In this document: in pieces, positions 6,356 through 13,421 of the stretch
Position numbering within the stretch: position 1 is the first letter of the stretch
How the letters are laid out: each line of letters begins with the position of its first letter
Source of the DNA: a virus
Strand: one strand, 5' to 3'
Virus record (IMG/VR): IMGVR_UViG_3300044632_002118
Span: 1 to 36,062 of that record
DNA length: 36,062 nucleotides
Made by a program: the position numbers and the translations under genes
The notes under the pieces: model-generated
Database searches by the model: none
Seen by the model: only the letters and a program-made list of their open reading frames with translations
What the model was told of the DNA's origin: nothing

Positions 6356-6783
6356 GCCAGTAGCCCCCTGATCCGTGCCGCTGTCGCCTCCATGGGTGTG
6401 AGGAGTTCGAGGGCGCGGGCGAGCCGGTCGCGGTCCCACTTGCCGATGTCATCGCTCATCTTGCGCTCCCAAAGTTGGAACTTTTGCGACAGCCCCTCGA
6501 TGGTGACGATCGCCGTGGTTTTGTCCGCAGGATTCAGCGTGGGCTTTTCTGGTGGCAGGGGTATGCCTAAACTTAATTCCAACTGCACTTCTGAATCATG
6601 CGCATATTCTTCTCCCCATCGGGCTGTTGCGTAATCTAGCGATTCAGCCCGCCATTTTGCGGCCATTTTTTTGCAAATCAGAATCTTTTTGTGGATCACT
6701 TCCCACTCTTGTTGAGTTGTTTCTTGCGTTAAAGTGACCCCCATTGGAGTCAGTGATGGATGTTCTACGAGTTGTATTGTCAT
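6352..6783 (-). CDS. Hypothetical protein, 143 aa
   Basis: Starts MTIQLVEHPSLTPMGVTL at 6783 after a CA-rich leader (AAACCACAACACC). Contains two helical parts (EWEVIHKKILICKKMAAKWRAESLD and a C-terminal WDRDRLARALELLTPMEATAARIRGLL). Joined to both neighbours by ATGA. No family recognised; it sits among regulatory-sized early proteins. Confidence 0.6.
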   Translation of the reverse strand: MTIQLVEHPSLTPMGVTLTQETTQQEWEVIHKKILICKKMAAKWRAESLDYATARWGEEYAHDSEVQLELSLGIPLPPEKPTLNPADKTTAIVTIEGLSQKFQLWERKMSDDIGKWDRDRLARALELLTPMEATAARIRGLLA

Positions 6784-7283
6784 GGTGTTGTGGTTTTGAG
6801 TGATGCTCTGTATCTGGCAATGGCTGCCGACTTGGCAGCCGTGTGTGGATCCGTGGCTTTCGCCCGGAAGGTTTCTCTGGAGGAGTTTCGTTTGCGGAAC
6901 TTCGTGCAGTCGAATGTGTCGCGCTTTCCGCTGAGGACATCGCGCACGCCGACCGTGTAATGGCTCACGAGCGCCCTGGTGACGCCCAGCTCCCGAGCCA
7001 CCTGCGCCTGGGACATCTTGCCGTTGAGCTGGTCCAGCCCAGCCGCGAACGCGATCGCGTTGGCCATGACCGGCAGGTTGTTCGTCTCTAGCAAAAGCCC
7101 GACCACTTTGCCAAGGGTCAGCGCCTGCTGACGCACCTCGGCGGCTTGGAGCATGGCGATGACCTTGCGGGCCACCGCGGGCGTCGTGCCGAGTTCATCG
7201 GCGAGGGTGTCCTCGGGTGTGTCGAGGTCGTAGTCTGGCATATAGGCAGGTTCGCCGTTTCTTGCGGTGAATGAGTTATTCAT
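6780..7283 (-). CDS. HTH DNA-binding protein, 167 aa
   Basis: Starts at ATG 7283 (MNNSFTARNGEPAYMPDYDLD). The centre has a clear helix-turn-helix (SQAQVARELGVTRALVSHYTVGVRD), preceded by a helical region that may dimerise (VRQQALTLGKVVGLLLETNNLP). The C-terminal tail is basic (KFRKRNSSRETFR). Probably a late-gene regulator or replication-linked transcription factor, since it lies downstream of the resolvase and before the packaging genes. A TTG start 12 bases earlier is possible. Confidence 0.7.
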   Translation of the reverse strand: MNNSFTARNGEPAYMPDYDLDTPEDTLADELGTTPAVARKVIAMLQAAEVRQQALTLGKVVGLLLETNNLPVMANAIAFAAGLDQLNGKMSQAQVARELGVTRALVSHYTVGVRDVLSGKRDTFDCTKFRKRNSSRETFRAKATDPHTAAKSAAIARYRASLKTTTP

Positions 7284-7488
7284 GAGAGTGTCCAAAGTTG
7301 AATCCCGATCGCTGGCGTGCGGCCTCGATCTTCCGTCGTTCGGGCGTCTTGGCCCAAAAGCGATCGCAGGCGGCGGACATCTCCTCGAGCATGTTGGCGA
7401 GCCAGGCTTCTCGGAATTCCCGATAGCCCATCGTCATCTGGATAATCTTCCCGCGCCCTCCGAATTTCGGCTTTTTGCGTTTGCTCAT
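7276..7488 (-). CDS. Small basic protein, 70 aa
   Basis: Starts MSKRKKPKFGGRGKIIQMTMGYREF. Contains a helix (REAWLANMLEEMSAACDRFWAKTPERRKIEAARQ). The start overlaps the RuvC-like stop by ATGA and its 3' end overlaps the HTH gene by 8 bases. Function unknown. Confidence 0.55.
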   Translation of the reverse strand: MSKRKKPKFGGRGKIIQMTMGYREFREAWLANMLEEMSAACDRFWAKTPERRKIEAARQRSGFNFGHSHE

Positions 7489-7919
7489 GGCTTGGCCGTC
7501 CTCCGGTTGAATTCGGCAATCAGGAGCGCGTCCGCGGTGGCATGCGTGATCTTCAAAGTCGGGAAAAGCTCTTGCGCCCGGCGCTTGCTCACATTCTTAT
7601 CGCCCTTGGTCAAACACCCCATTGCCTTCTGCCATGCCTGCGGGCGGATTCGCTCGTAAGGCACCCGCAGAGCGGTCAGAACCGCTTGGAGGCGTCCATA
7701 CCCCTCCCCGAATGTGAAAGCCGATTTAACGCCCATCTGCGGCGAGGAGTGGACTAACTCCAGCACCGCCCGAGGCTCCGCCAGCGAAATGGCATCGCTG
7801 AGGAGGTCGATCAGGTCTCGGTCGGTCTCGGGCATTTTGTGCGCCCATGCGTCGCCGAGGGTTGGGATGAATGCGATACCGCCGGAAAGTCCGGGGTCTA
7901 TTCCTATGTAGAGTTTCAT
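7485..7919 (-). CDS. RuvC-like Holliday junction resolvase
   Basis: A 144-aa protein of the phage RuvC/RNase H-fold resolvase type. GIDPGLSGG at residues 6-14 carries the first catalytic Asp, LELVHS the second acidic position, and ATADALLIAEF near 130 the C-terminal Asp. Length fits (RuvC about 150-175 aa). It would cut branched replication or recombination intermediates before packaging. Its start overlaps the helicase stop by ATGA, placing it in the replication operon. Confidence 0.82.
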   Translation of the reverse strand: MKLYIGIDPGLSGGIAFIPTLGDAWAHKMPETDRDLIDLLSDAISLAEPRAVLELVHSSPQMGVKSAFTFGEGYGRLQAVLTALRVPYERIRPQAWQKAMGCLTKGDKNVSKRRAQELFPTLKITHATADALLIAEFNRRTAKP

Positions 7920-9217
7920 TTGTTAGTTGTTTGATTGTCAGAGATTCGTTCGGAAAATGTCGCCGTGGCACCGTTCATTCGGACCGGCACGGCCCCGCCT
8001 CGCTCGCCGTCGCGGTTTTTGATGATGGTCAGGAATTGCTCCTCCGGCTGGCCTCCCACGAACCACACATGGTCCGAGTGGTGCCCGATCGCACGGGACT
8101 CGCGGAGCTTCGGCGGGTTGTCGTCGTTGAGCTGGGAGGCCGTCGCCACCGCGACATTGAGGTGGAGGGCCAACGACTTGAGCCGCTTCGACACCTCCGA
8201 GACATGCTGCTCGCGGGTCTCGTTGGATCCGAGCGCCCGGAGGTGAATGAGTTGGATGTAATCGACGATGATCAAGTCCGCCTTGTCCTTCGCCACCAAC
8301 TCCCTCGCCGCCCCATCGATCGCCTCCCACTCGGTCAGGTTGCTCTCGACCTCAAGCGGGTAGTGCGCCAGCTCCTGAGCGTAGGCCGTGAATTTGTTCG
8401 ACATCCCCTGCGACTTCTCCCCTTCGCGGTTGCTCATGCGAAGAATCCCGACCGGAAACCCACACATGGCCGAGAGCATCCGCCCCACGACCTGAGTCGC
8501 CGGCATTTCGAGCGAGAAGACCGCCACGCGCTTGCCAGCCCGCAGAGCATGAAGCGCCATTTGGAGGAGCATGATCGACTTGCCGCCCGATGTCGGCGCG
8601 GCCACGGTCAGGAGTTCCCCACGCTTGAGGTGCGCCACGCGGTCCAGCGATCCGATCCCCGAGCCAAAGGTCTCCACCGGCTCGGTCTTCTCCAGGTCGG
8701 CGATCAACCCGTCGATGAGTTGCTTCATGCCCACGCGGGGCGTTTCCTGCATGGCCGCCGCGCCATTGAGCGCCTCCGCCACGGCAGCGATGTCGCCCTC
8801 CTGCCGGAGAAACCCCTCCTCCGCCTTGCGGATTGCGGCCAGCGCCGTGCGGTAACGCCTCGCATCCATCAACGCCCCGCGATGCCATGCCGCCGTCCCC
8901 GAGTCGCCCGTTGGCATGACATCGTGCAGGTCATTGAGTTCGTGAGCGCCGCCCGCCGCGTCGAGTTGACCCGTGGCCTCGAGTTGCGCCAGGACCGCCA
9001 TGAAATCCGTCTTCACGCCGTCCTCGTGCAGCTTGCGGATCGTGCCGAGGATCAGTTTGTGCTTCTCGTAAAAAAACAGGTCCTCCGGCCAGCTCATCGC
9101 GTCCAGGTTGGCAAAGTTCTGCATCAGGCACGAAATCGCGGCGCGTTCTGCCGGTTCGTTCAGAGGGATCGCCGCTTTCGGCATGATGGGAATGATTTTC
9201 TCCATGATTGCGTTCAT
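7916..9217 (-). CDS. DnaB-like replicative helicase
   Basis: A 433-aa protein. The N-terminal DnaB domain (about 15-110, NEPAERAAISCLM) is followed by the RecA-like ATPase: Walker A APTSGGKSI near 206, VFSLEMP, Walker B LIIVDYIQLI near 320, and ATASQLND. This is the normal DnaB length class. It unwinds the phage replication fork after loading by the initiator. Start 9217 overlaps the initiator stop by ATGA. The long plus-strand frame over this gene is a GC-driven shadow. Confidence 0.92.
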   Translation of the reverse strand: MNAIMEKIIPIMPKAAIPLNEPAERAAISCLMQNFANLDAMSWPEDLFFYEKHKLILGTIRKLHEDGVKTDFMAVLAQLEATGQLDAAGGAHELNDLHDVMPTGDSGTAAWHRGALMDARRYRTALAAIRKAEEGFLRQEGDIAAVAEALNGAAAMQETPRVGMKQLIDGLIADLEKTEPVETFGSGIGSLDRVAHLKRGELLTVAAPTSGGKSIMLLQMALHALRAGKRVAVFSLEMPATQVVGRMLSAMCGFPVGILRMSNREGEKSQGMSNKFTAYAQELAHYPLEVESNLTEWEAIDGAARELVAKDKADLIIVDYIQLIHLRALGSNETREQHVSEVSKRLKSLALHLNVAVATASQLNDDNPPKLRESRAIGHHSDHVWFVGGQPEEQFLTIIKNRDGERGGAVPVRMNGATATFSERISDNQTTNK

Positions 9218-9672
9218 AGGGACATGGGGGCTGGCGTGCTGCCGTAGGCAGACGCCTTATTATTCTTCTCTTCTCTGGTAACGCTTTTGTAACGCTGTGA
9301 GCGTTTCTCTTCCGTTACATCACCGTTACCGCGATGCTTGTTGACTCGACGCCCTACAAGTGCTCGCTCCTTAGCGGTTTGAGTGTTGTGGCGGTCAAAG
9401 TTCACAAAGGTGATTTTCGCATCTTTCACGCGCAACCACCCCGCTTCGACGAGGCTTTCCGCGAAGCACTCATTGCCAGCCATTTTGTTCAAATGTGAGA
9501 AAGCCGCGATTGTTGTAACGCCGTCAGCGTTACAATTCCGTGACGCCCAACCCCACACCTGGATCAACGCCCCCACCACCGCATTCGGCGCCATCTTGGT
9601 CGCCTCAGCGATCTGTAAAACCTCGGGTTTCTCGGGTAAGTGCAGCTCTACTTTAATCCATTCTCCGGCCAT
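9214..9672 (-). CDS. Replication initiator-like protein
   Basis: A 152-aa protein next to the helicase gene. The N-terminus (MAGEWIKVELHLPEKPEVLQIA ... VVGALIQVWGWASRNC) resembles the winged-helix domain at the start of many phage replisome organisers. The middle (FVNFDRHN) and charged tail also fit. The gene contains six GTAACG/CGTTAC boxes, a common arrangement when an initiator binds within its own gene as lambda O does. It would open the origin and help load DnaB. The C-terminal domain of larger homologues is missing. Confidence 0.68.
   Translation of the reverse strand: MAGEWIKVELHLPEKPEVLQIAEATKMAPNAVVGALIQVWGWASRNCNADGVTTIAAFSHLNKMAGNECFAESLVEAGWLRVKDAKITFVNFDRHNTQTAKERALVGRRVNKHRGNGDVTEEKRSQRYKSVTREEKNNKASAYGSTPAPMSL
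9277..9535. repeat. Iteron-like GTAACG boxes; candidate replication origin
   Basis: GTAACG at 9278, 9289 and 9515 and its complement CGTTAC at 9313, 9324 and 9528. The pair at 9513-9535 forms a perfect 9-bp inverted repeat (TTGTAACGC, 5-base spacer, GCGTTACAA). All lie inside the initiator-like gene. The clustering and dyad suggest initiator-binding sites, but some of it could reflect codon choice. Confidence 0.5.
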
Positions 9673-9673
9673 A

Positions 9674-9889
9674 TTATTTCTTTCCCTTCATAGTGTTCTG
9701 ATTCCGCTCGATGTATTTCCGCACCTTCTCCATGTCCGCCTCCGCCTCTGCCTGTTCTGCCAGCGAGTAAGTGTGCCGGTATTTCGGCAGCGGCTCCGCC
9801 CGTTGAATGCGCGGCCCGATCGGGCAGCCGTTCAAGCAAATGGAGAGGCGGAGGGAGAGGTCTTGGGTCATGGGTGTTTCATTTTGCAT
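9674..9889 (-). CDS. Small protein, 71 aa
   Basis: Chosen start MQNETPMTQDLSLRL at 9889, after a CA-rich leader (ACAACACCAACAA); a second start at MTQ (9871) is possible. The C-terminal half is helical and charged (SLAEQAEAEADMEKVRKYIERNQ). The open frame continues upstream only because the pentamer array has no stops, so the Ala/Gly/Arg-rich extension up to 10177 is rejected. Stop lies just before the initiator gene. Function unknown. Confidence 0.55.
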   Translation of the reverse strand: MQNETPMTQDLSLRLSICLNGCPIGPRIQRAEPLPKYRHTYSLAEQAEAEADMEKVRKYIERNQNTMKGKK

Positions 9890-9908
9890 TTGTTGGTGTT
9901 GTCGTTTT

Positions 9909-9945
9909 GCAAACTGCGGCGCTCCGTGAAGCGCCGTGTGTTTGC
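9909..9945 (-). other. Hairpin H2 of the hairpin-pentamer element
   Basis: On the minus strand the outer stem is GCAAAC/GTTTGC, the internal loop ACA/CA, and the inner stem CGGCGCT/AGCGCCG (7 bp, perfect) with a 6-base loop. The outer stem and internal loop match hairpin H1; the inner stem is entirely different in sequence yet still pairs. It directly follows array A in the minus direction. Confidence 0.75.
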
Positions 9946-10040
9946 CAAGCCGTGCCTTGCCTCGCCATGCCTTGCCCAGCCAAGCCCGGCCTTGCCGCGC
10001 CGCGCCATGCCTGGCCTCGCCAAGCCATGCCTTGCCAAGG
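9946..10040 (-). repeat. Pentamer array A, (GCNNG)n
   Basis: Nineteen consecutive 5-bp units, 18 of which fit C-N-N-G-C on the plus strand (GCNNG on the minus); the middle two bases vary freely (TT, AT, AA, TC, GT, GG, CG). A 5-bp period cannot be a codon repeat, and all frames are open only for lack of stop combinations. It leads in phase into hairpin H2. Confidence 0.85.
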
Positions 10041-10079
10041 CAAACTGCTGCACCTCCGAAGAGATGCAGTGTGTTTGCC
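10039..10079 (-). other. Hairpin H1 of the hairpin-pentamer element (UUCG loop)
   Basis: On the minus strand GGCAAAC pairs with GTTTGCC, followed by internal loop ACA/CA, inner stem CTGCA/TGCAG, then CTC-TTCG-GAG. The C(UUCG)G tetraloop forms only in RNA read from the minus strand, which is the transcribed strand here. Same architecture as H2 with a different, compensated inner stem. Confidence 0.78.
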
Positions 10080-10158
10080 GCGCCCAACCCCGCCGCGCCA
10101 TGCCCAGCCCCGCCGCGCCCCGCCACGCCCCGCCGCGCCTCGCCCGGCCTCGCCGCGC
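10079..10158 (-). repeat. Pentamer array B, (GCNNG)n
   Basis: Sixteen 5-bp units, 15 fitting C-N-N-G-C on the plus strand, richer in C/G at the variable bases than array A. It leads in phase into hairpin H1. With array A and H2 it makes two tandem [array-hairpin] units filling the gap between the genes at 10168 and 9889. Confidence 0.85.
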
Positions 10159-10167
10159 ATTGTAAAA

Positions 10168-10728
10168 TCATTCCCATTCAACCATGTAGCGGCCAAAGAT
10201 TGGGCGAAAGGTTCCAAGCCCCAAGATTCCACCTTGGTCCAGCATGGTTTGGAGGCATGCGGATGTGAGCAAGGTGTTTTCTTGGTGCGTGAGTTGGATT
10301 TTGATTTTCCAACCCGTCGGGAGCATCGGCCGCTCTTTAGGGTTAGGCACTCCATCCTTGACCCTTGCGACATGCTGTAAAATCTCGATCCTTGGGTCTT
10401 GAATTGTGTAAGGCGTGCCCTCCGCATCGAGGATTTGGGCGTTAAGCGGATCCTCTCCAGTCGCCTCGATTGAGACAAAAGACATGACTCCAAGAGCAAC
10501 ATCACGCGCCTGCTTTCCGTAAAAACGCTTGGCCACCGATGGCGTGTTTTGTGCTGCCAGTAGCGAATAAAGGTTGAGGACGGGAATGACCAAATGGCCC
10601 GACGGTGTGGTGTAGAATTTTTCCATCACCGGCAGTTTCGTTTTGTTGTCTCCCGCGTAGCGGTCGAACATGATGGGCCGGATGCCGCGAAGCGTGGCCG
10701 TAAGTGTAGTTGTTTTGATTTCCTTCAT
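10168..10728 (-). CDS. Unknown early protein ending in a Gly-rich FRP/FGR motif
   Basis: A 186-aa protein (MKEIKTTTLTATLRGIRPIMFDRYAGD). The opening beta-strand and the C-terminal GGILGLGTFRPIFGRYMVEWE-like segment recall phage proteins with a ferredoxin/RAMP-like layout (a strand start, then a Gly-rich loop with Arg near the end). I cannot name the family with confidence. It lies between the GIY-YIG/SSB genes and the repeat element, so a role in DNA replication or recombination is plausible. Its first 227 bases overlap the 3' part of the GIY-YIG frame. Confidence 0.6.
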   Translation of the reverse strand: MKEIKTTTLTATLRGIRPIMFDRYAGDNKTKLPVMEKFYTTPSGHLVIPVLNLYSLLAAQNTPSVAKRFYGKQARDVALGVMSFVSIEATGEDPLNAQILDAEGTPYTIQDPRIEILQHVARVKDGVPNPKERPMLPTGWKIKIQLTHQENTLLTSACLQTMLDQGGILGLGTFRPIFGRYMVEWE

Positions 10729-10996
10729 ATTTTTTTATCGTTTCTAATGCCTCACTGCGTGAGAGTTTGAACCACTCGCCATTGCCGCTCGGTTTCACGA
10801 GCCGCAGGTGGGCAATGGCGAGGTGGATCCTCTTTTCCAAAATGGTCTTTTCTCCTGGCTTGGCCTCAACCCAGCCGAGGATTTCAAGCGCCCGAGGAGA
10901 CCACACATGAGCCGCCCACAGCCGAAGCCGTAAGTCGTTCTCCGTGCAGCCGATCTTGCACTCGCTTCCATTGTGAAAAAAATAAACCCGGTCCAT
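10502..10996 (-). CDS. GIY-YIG-type (T5orf172/MUG113-like) protein
   Basis: Start MDRVYFFHNGSECKIGCT at 10996. Residues 3-85 follow the T5orf172/MUG113 pattern: VYFF...CKIGCT, RLRLWAAHVWSPRALEILGWV, a Glu-rich helix (EKTILEKRIHLAIAHLRL) and GEWFKLS. These GIY-YIG relatives are presumed nucleases; here the usual first Tyr-Ile-Gly pair is degenerate. The domain ends near residue 95 (LETIKKYEGNQ); the remaining 70 codons overlap the next gene in another frame and look like read-on sequence, so the true product may be functionally about 95-100 aa long. Confidence 0.66.
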   Translation of the reverse strand: MDRVYFFHNGSECKIGCTENDLRLRLWAAHVWSPRALEILGWVEAKPGEKTILEKRIHLAIAHLRLVKPSGNGEWFKLSRSEALETIKKYEGNQNNYTYGHASRHPAHHVRPLRGRQQNETAGDGKILHHTVGPFGHSRPQPLFATGSTKHAIGGQAFLRKAGA

Positions 10997-11006
10997 TTGT
11001 GTTAGT

Positions 11007-11441
11007 TCAGAACGGGATGTCGTCGGTCTCTTTGGCGGGTTTGGCCTTCGGCGCGGGGGCCGAGGATTTGGGTGACATCCAGCGCTCAAGGGTGTTAAAG
11101 CGATGGCCGGAGTCGGCGCCATCTTCCTCGCCAAGAACGACCGTGGCCGTCTTGCCGATGAAATCCTCGGGCTGCACATCGATGTCCTCCCCTGGCACCA
11201 CGGCGAACCCGCAGGCTTCGCGCACTTGGTCAATCTTCCACCCAGCTTTTTCGGTGAATGTCAGGTGCTCATGGACTTCCGGCCCCTTGGCGCCTTCGCC
11301 GATCTCGACGCGGCAGATGAGTTTGATCATCGGGTTTCCGGCCTTGGATAGCTTCTCCATGGCGTTGACGATTTCGACTTTGTAGGTTCCCGGCTCCACG
11401 AAATAGACGGGTTTCGGTTCACTCTGTTTGTATGTTGGCAT
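11007..11441 (-). CDS. DUF669/SSB-like DNA-binding protein
   Basis: A 144-aa protein. GTYKVEIVNAMEKLSKAGNPMIKL and HLTFTEKAGWKIDQVREACG match the DUF669 pattern of phage recombination modules. The extreme C-terminus is acidic and ends DDIPF, the tail used by single-strand-binding proteins to recruit partners. It lies directly after the nuclease and Sak4-like genes, so it probably coats single-stranded DNA for them. Located in the cytoplasm; length typical. Confidence 0.8.
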   Translation of the reverse strand: MPTYKQSEPKPVYFVEPGTYKVEIVNAMEKLSKAGNPMIKLICRVEIGEGAKGPEVHEHLTFTEKAGWKIDQVREACGFAVVPGEDIDVQPEDFIGKTATVVLGEEDGADSGHRFNTLERWMSPKSSAPAPKAKPAKETDDIPF

Positions 11442-11442
11442 A

Positions 11443-12492
11443 TTATTTTTTGGATTTGATTTGGCGCAGGGTGGTTATCGGTGACCCTGCTCGCACCGCT
11501 GACTCGTCCATCTCCACGCCGGCGTCGGCGCAGAACTGGCGAAATTTGTCGGCGCCCATCTTCCCGCCGAGGGCGAGGATGAGCGTTTCTTTTGAAACAT
11601 TGGCGGAGGCCCGTGCGATGGCATCGGCCTCCACGAATTGACGGCCCGCGCCGGTCGTGACCTTCCAGCCCGGAATGTCCTCGCCAGCTGCGAGGCGTTC
11701 TTTCAGAGCATCGATGACCGGCTCCGCGATCTGCTTCTCGGCCAGCTTCCAGTTCGCGGCGAAGGCGGATAGCTCCACCGGATTGGCGAGGATTTGGTCG
11801 CGGATGTCGGAGAGTGCGAGGTCGGACTTGACCAAGGCCAAAGCCTCGGAGGATTGGCGAACCAAGGCCCGGCAGGAATTGGAATGAGCACACCAGCCGC
11901 AATACTCATTCGGCGTCGGCTCCGCCAACCGGCTGCTGGCGTTTGCGATCACCGCCGAAACGGTCGCCTCGGCTTGCTCCCTGGTGAAGGTGTAAGTCCG
12001 CCTAACTCTCTGATCGACATAAACGACATGAGCCGTCCACGAGTCGGCGAAATGCTCGTGCATGCAGGCCAGCGCATAGGCCGCGAGTTGTTCGCGGTAG
12101 TTGCGAACTTGGCCCGTTTTTACATCTGCCACCCACTGAGCGCGAACGCAAACCGCGTCGGCCGTTCCGGGTTTGGAAAGGCCCGGAACCTCCATGCCGA
12201 GATATTCTTCTCGCGTCTCGACATGGTAGCCGCCCGACAGGGTGCGGAGTTCGTCCACGCCCCACCGCGCCACTGCCTGATCTTCGGCGGCGAGGCCGTC
12301 GTAGGTGGTCGGATCGTCAACCAAAAGCTCCCTGATGGCTTTGTCTAGTAGCGTCCCACGCTCCGCTGCTGGGCTGGTGCCAGGCGCGCCCGTAAAGAGC
12401 GCGCACTCGCCCAGCTTCGGCAGGGAACTCGGACTGATCTCCTTTACCACCAACTCTGTGACCTCTGTGTCCTCTGTGGTCAATCCGCTCAC
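11443..12492 (-). CDS. PD-(D/E)XK nuclease (DUF2800/RecB-like)
   Basis: A 349-aa protein starting with GTG 12492, whose GTGA overlaps the ATPase stop. SSLPKLGECALFTG and AAERGTLLDKAIREL match DUF2800-type N-termini; the nuclease core has GTADAV followed by WVADVKTG (the D...DxK pair) and REQLAAYALA. A Cys cluster (CGWCAHSNSC) follows, as in Cas4/RecB-like enzymes. Codons 4-12 (TTEDTEVTE) are encoded by the CACAGAGGA repeat. It probably resects DNA ends for Sak4-mediated annealing. Longer starts up to 12750 lie wholly inside the ATPase gene and are rejected. Confidence 0.82.
   Translation of the reverse strand: MSGLTTEDTEVTELVVKEISPSSLPKLGECALFTGAPGTSPAAERGTLLDKAIRELLVDDPTTYDGLAAEDQAVARWGVDELRTLSGGYHVETREEYLGMEVPGLSKPGTADAVCVRAQWVADVKTGQVRNYREQLAAYALACMHEHFADSWTAHVVYVDQRVRRTYTFTREQAEATVSAVIANASSRLAEPTPNEYCGWCAHSNSCRALVRQSSEALALVKSDLALSDIRDQILANPVELSAFAANWKLAEKQIAEPVIDALKERLAAGEDIPGWKVTTGAGRQFVEADAIARASANVSKETLILALGGKMGADKFRQFCADAGVEMDESAVRAGSPITTLRQIKSKK
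12454..12481 (-). repeat. CACAGAGGA-type 9-bp-period repeat, copy 2 (in coding sequence)
   Basis: Minus strand reads accacagagg, acacagagg, tcacagag. It encodes TTEDTEVTE near the N-terminus of the nuclease. The period of 9 keeps the frame open. It is in the opposite orientation to copy 1 at 681-708. Confidence 0.75.
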
Positions 12493-13421
12493 GCCGCCAC
12501 CTCCATTTGTGCGGTCGCCTTGGAGATGAGCGCCTGCGGGCGGGATTTGATTTGTGCCAGCAACTTCGGCGAGGCATTGCGCCAGGTCTCGCCCTCTTGG
12601 ATGGATCCGTTGCCGGTCAGGAAGGCATTCACCGCCTCCTCGTTGGCTTCCAACAACTCCATGGCCGCCATCGTCTCGGCACCGAGGATTTCGACAGGCG
12701 CCGAGGTTTTGGGTGCAGGTTTGCCAAAGACATGCGCCACGGACTCCCACTCCATTGGCAACTCCTCGGCGAGGCCCGAGCGGGTCTTGGCGTCGTAGGC
12801 TGCCGAGTGCGTGGTCAGGATGATGCGCTCCTTGCCCCCGATGCCCTTGGCCTTGCCGCCGTCTTGGGTGACCGATTTTGTTTTGAATCTAAAAAACCAA
12901 AGCTCATCCGCCCATTCTTTGACCAGCGGCGAGGACTGCTTAGACAGCTTCAACTCGTAACGGTCATAAGCGGCGAGAATGTCCGGCGGTTCGGTTCTCT
13001 GAACCTTGGAATGCGCCAAGACCACGACATGCTTGCCGGCGTCGATGAGCATATCGAGAGCGGTCAAAAACCGGCTGACCTTTTCCGCCGCCATCACCCA
13101 GCCCTTGCCGAATCCGAAATCCTCGACGCTCTGCTTCTTGTTCGTAGCGAGGAGGTCTTCAACCGCCAACCGCTCCGCCCAATCGGCGCTGTCGATCACG
13201 ATCGTCTCGTAGTCCGTCCGGCTGGCCTCGTTGATGCACTCGCCGAGTTCTTTCCAAGTCGAGACCGCCACACGGTCAACGGCGAGGTGGTTGCTGCCGC
13301 CCTCGATGTCGAGGAACAAGGGAGAAGGGAACTTGCTGGCGAAAGTCGTCTTACCGACGCTTTCAACCCCGTAAATCACGACCCGCTGGGGCCGTTGTTG
13401 TTTTCCTTTTACAATTTTCAT
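12489..13421 (-). CDS. Sak4-like RecA-fold ATPase
   Basis: A 310-aa protein: Walker A GVESVGKTTFA at residues 18-28, FLDIEGG, Walker B TIVIDSADW near 95, a conserved VVVLAHSKVQR segment (sensor-like His) and Tyr-rich YDRYELKLSK. This is the pattern of phage Sak4/AAA_24 proteins, which promote single-strand annealing together with SSB. A C-terminal extension (about 230-310) is Ala/Glu rich. It heads the recombination operon, with a CA-rich leader (ACCAACAACAAACAAACC) and no clear SD. Confidence 0.85.
   Translation of the reverse strand: MKIVKGKQQRPQRVVIYGVESVGKTTFASKFPSPLFLDIEGGSNHLAVDRVAVSTWKELGECINEASRTDYETIVIDSADWAERLAVEDLLATNKKQSVEDFGFGKGWVMAAEKVSRFLTALDMLIDAGKHVVVLAHSKVQRTEPPDILAAYDRYELKLSKQSSPLVKEWADELWFFRFKTKSVTQDGGKAKGIGGKERIILTTHSAAYDAKTRSGLAEELPMEWESVAHVFGKPAPKTSAPVEILGAETMAAMELLEANEEAVNAFLTGNGSIQEGETWRNASPKLLAQIKSRPQALISKATAQMEVAA

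Noticed and set aside
7871-9247. A 458-aa plus-strand open frame
   Set aside because: It lies opposite the DnaB-like helicase gene, has Arg/His-rich composition with no domain, and arises from GC-rich third positions.
9946-10158. Possible CRISPR array
   Set aside because: The unit is 5 bp with two free bases and there are no 30-bp spacers or long identical repeats.
9383-10380. Plus-strand and minus-strand repetitive proteins (Pro/Ser/His/Ala-rich or Gly/Ala/Arg-rich) across the pentamer arrays
   Set aside because: The 5-bp period makes all frames open and gives the same composition in each; the middle bases vary without regard to codons. Non-coding repeat DNA is the better account.
12493-12750. 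N-terminal extension of the PD-(D/E)XK nuclease
   Set aside because: It lies wholly within the ATPase gene and has no domain; the GTGA coupling at 12492 fits the family N-terminus.
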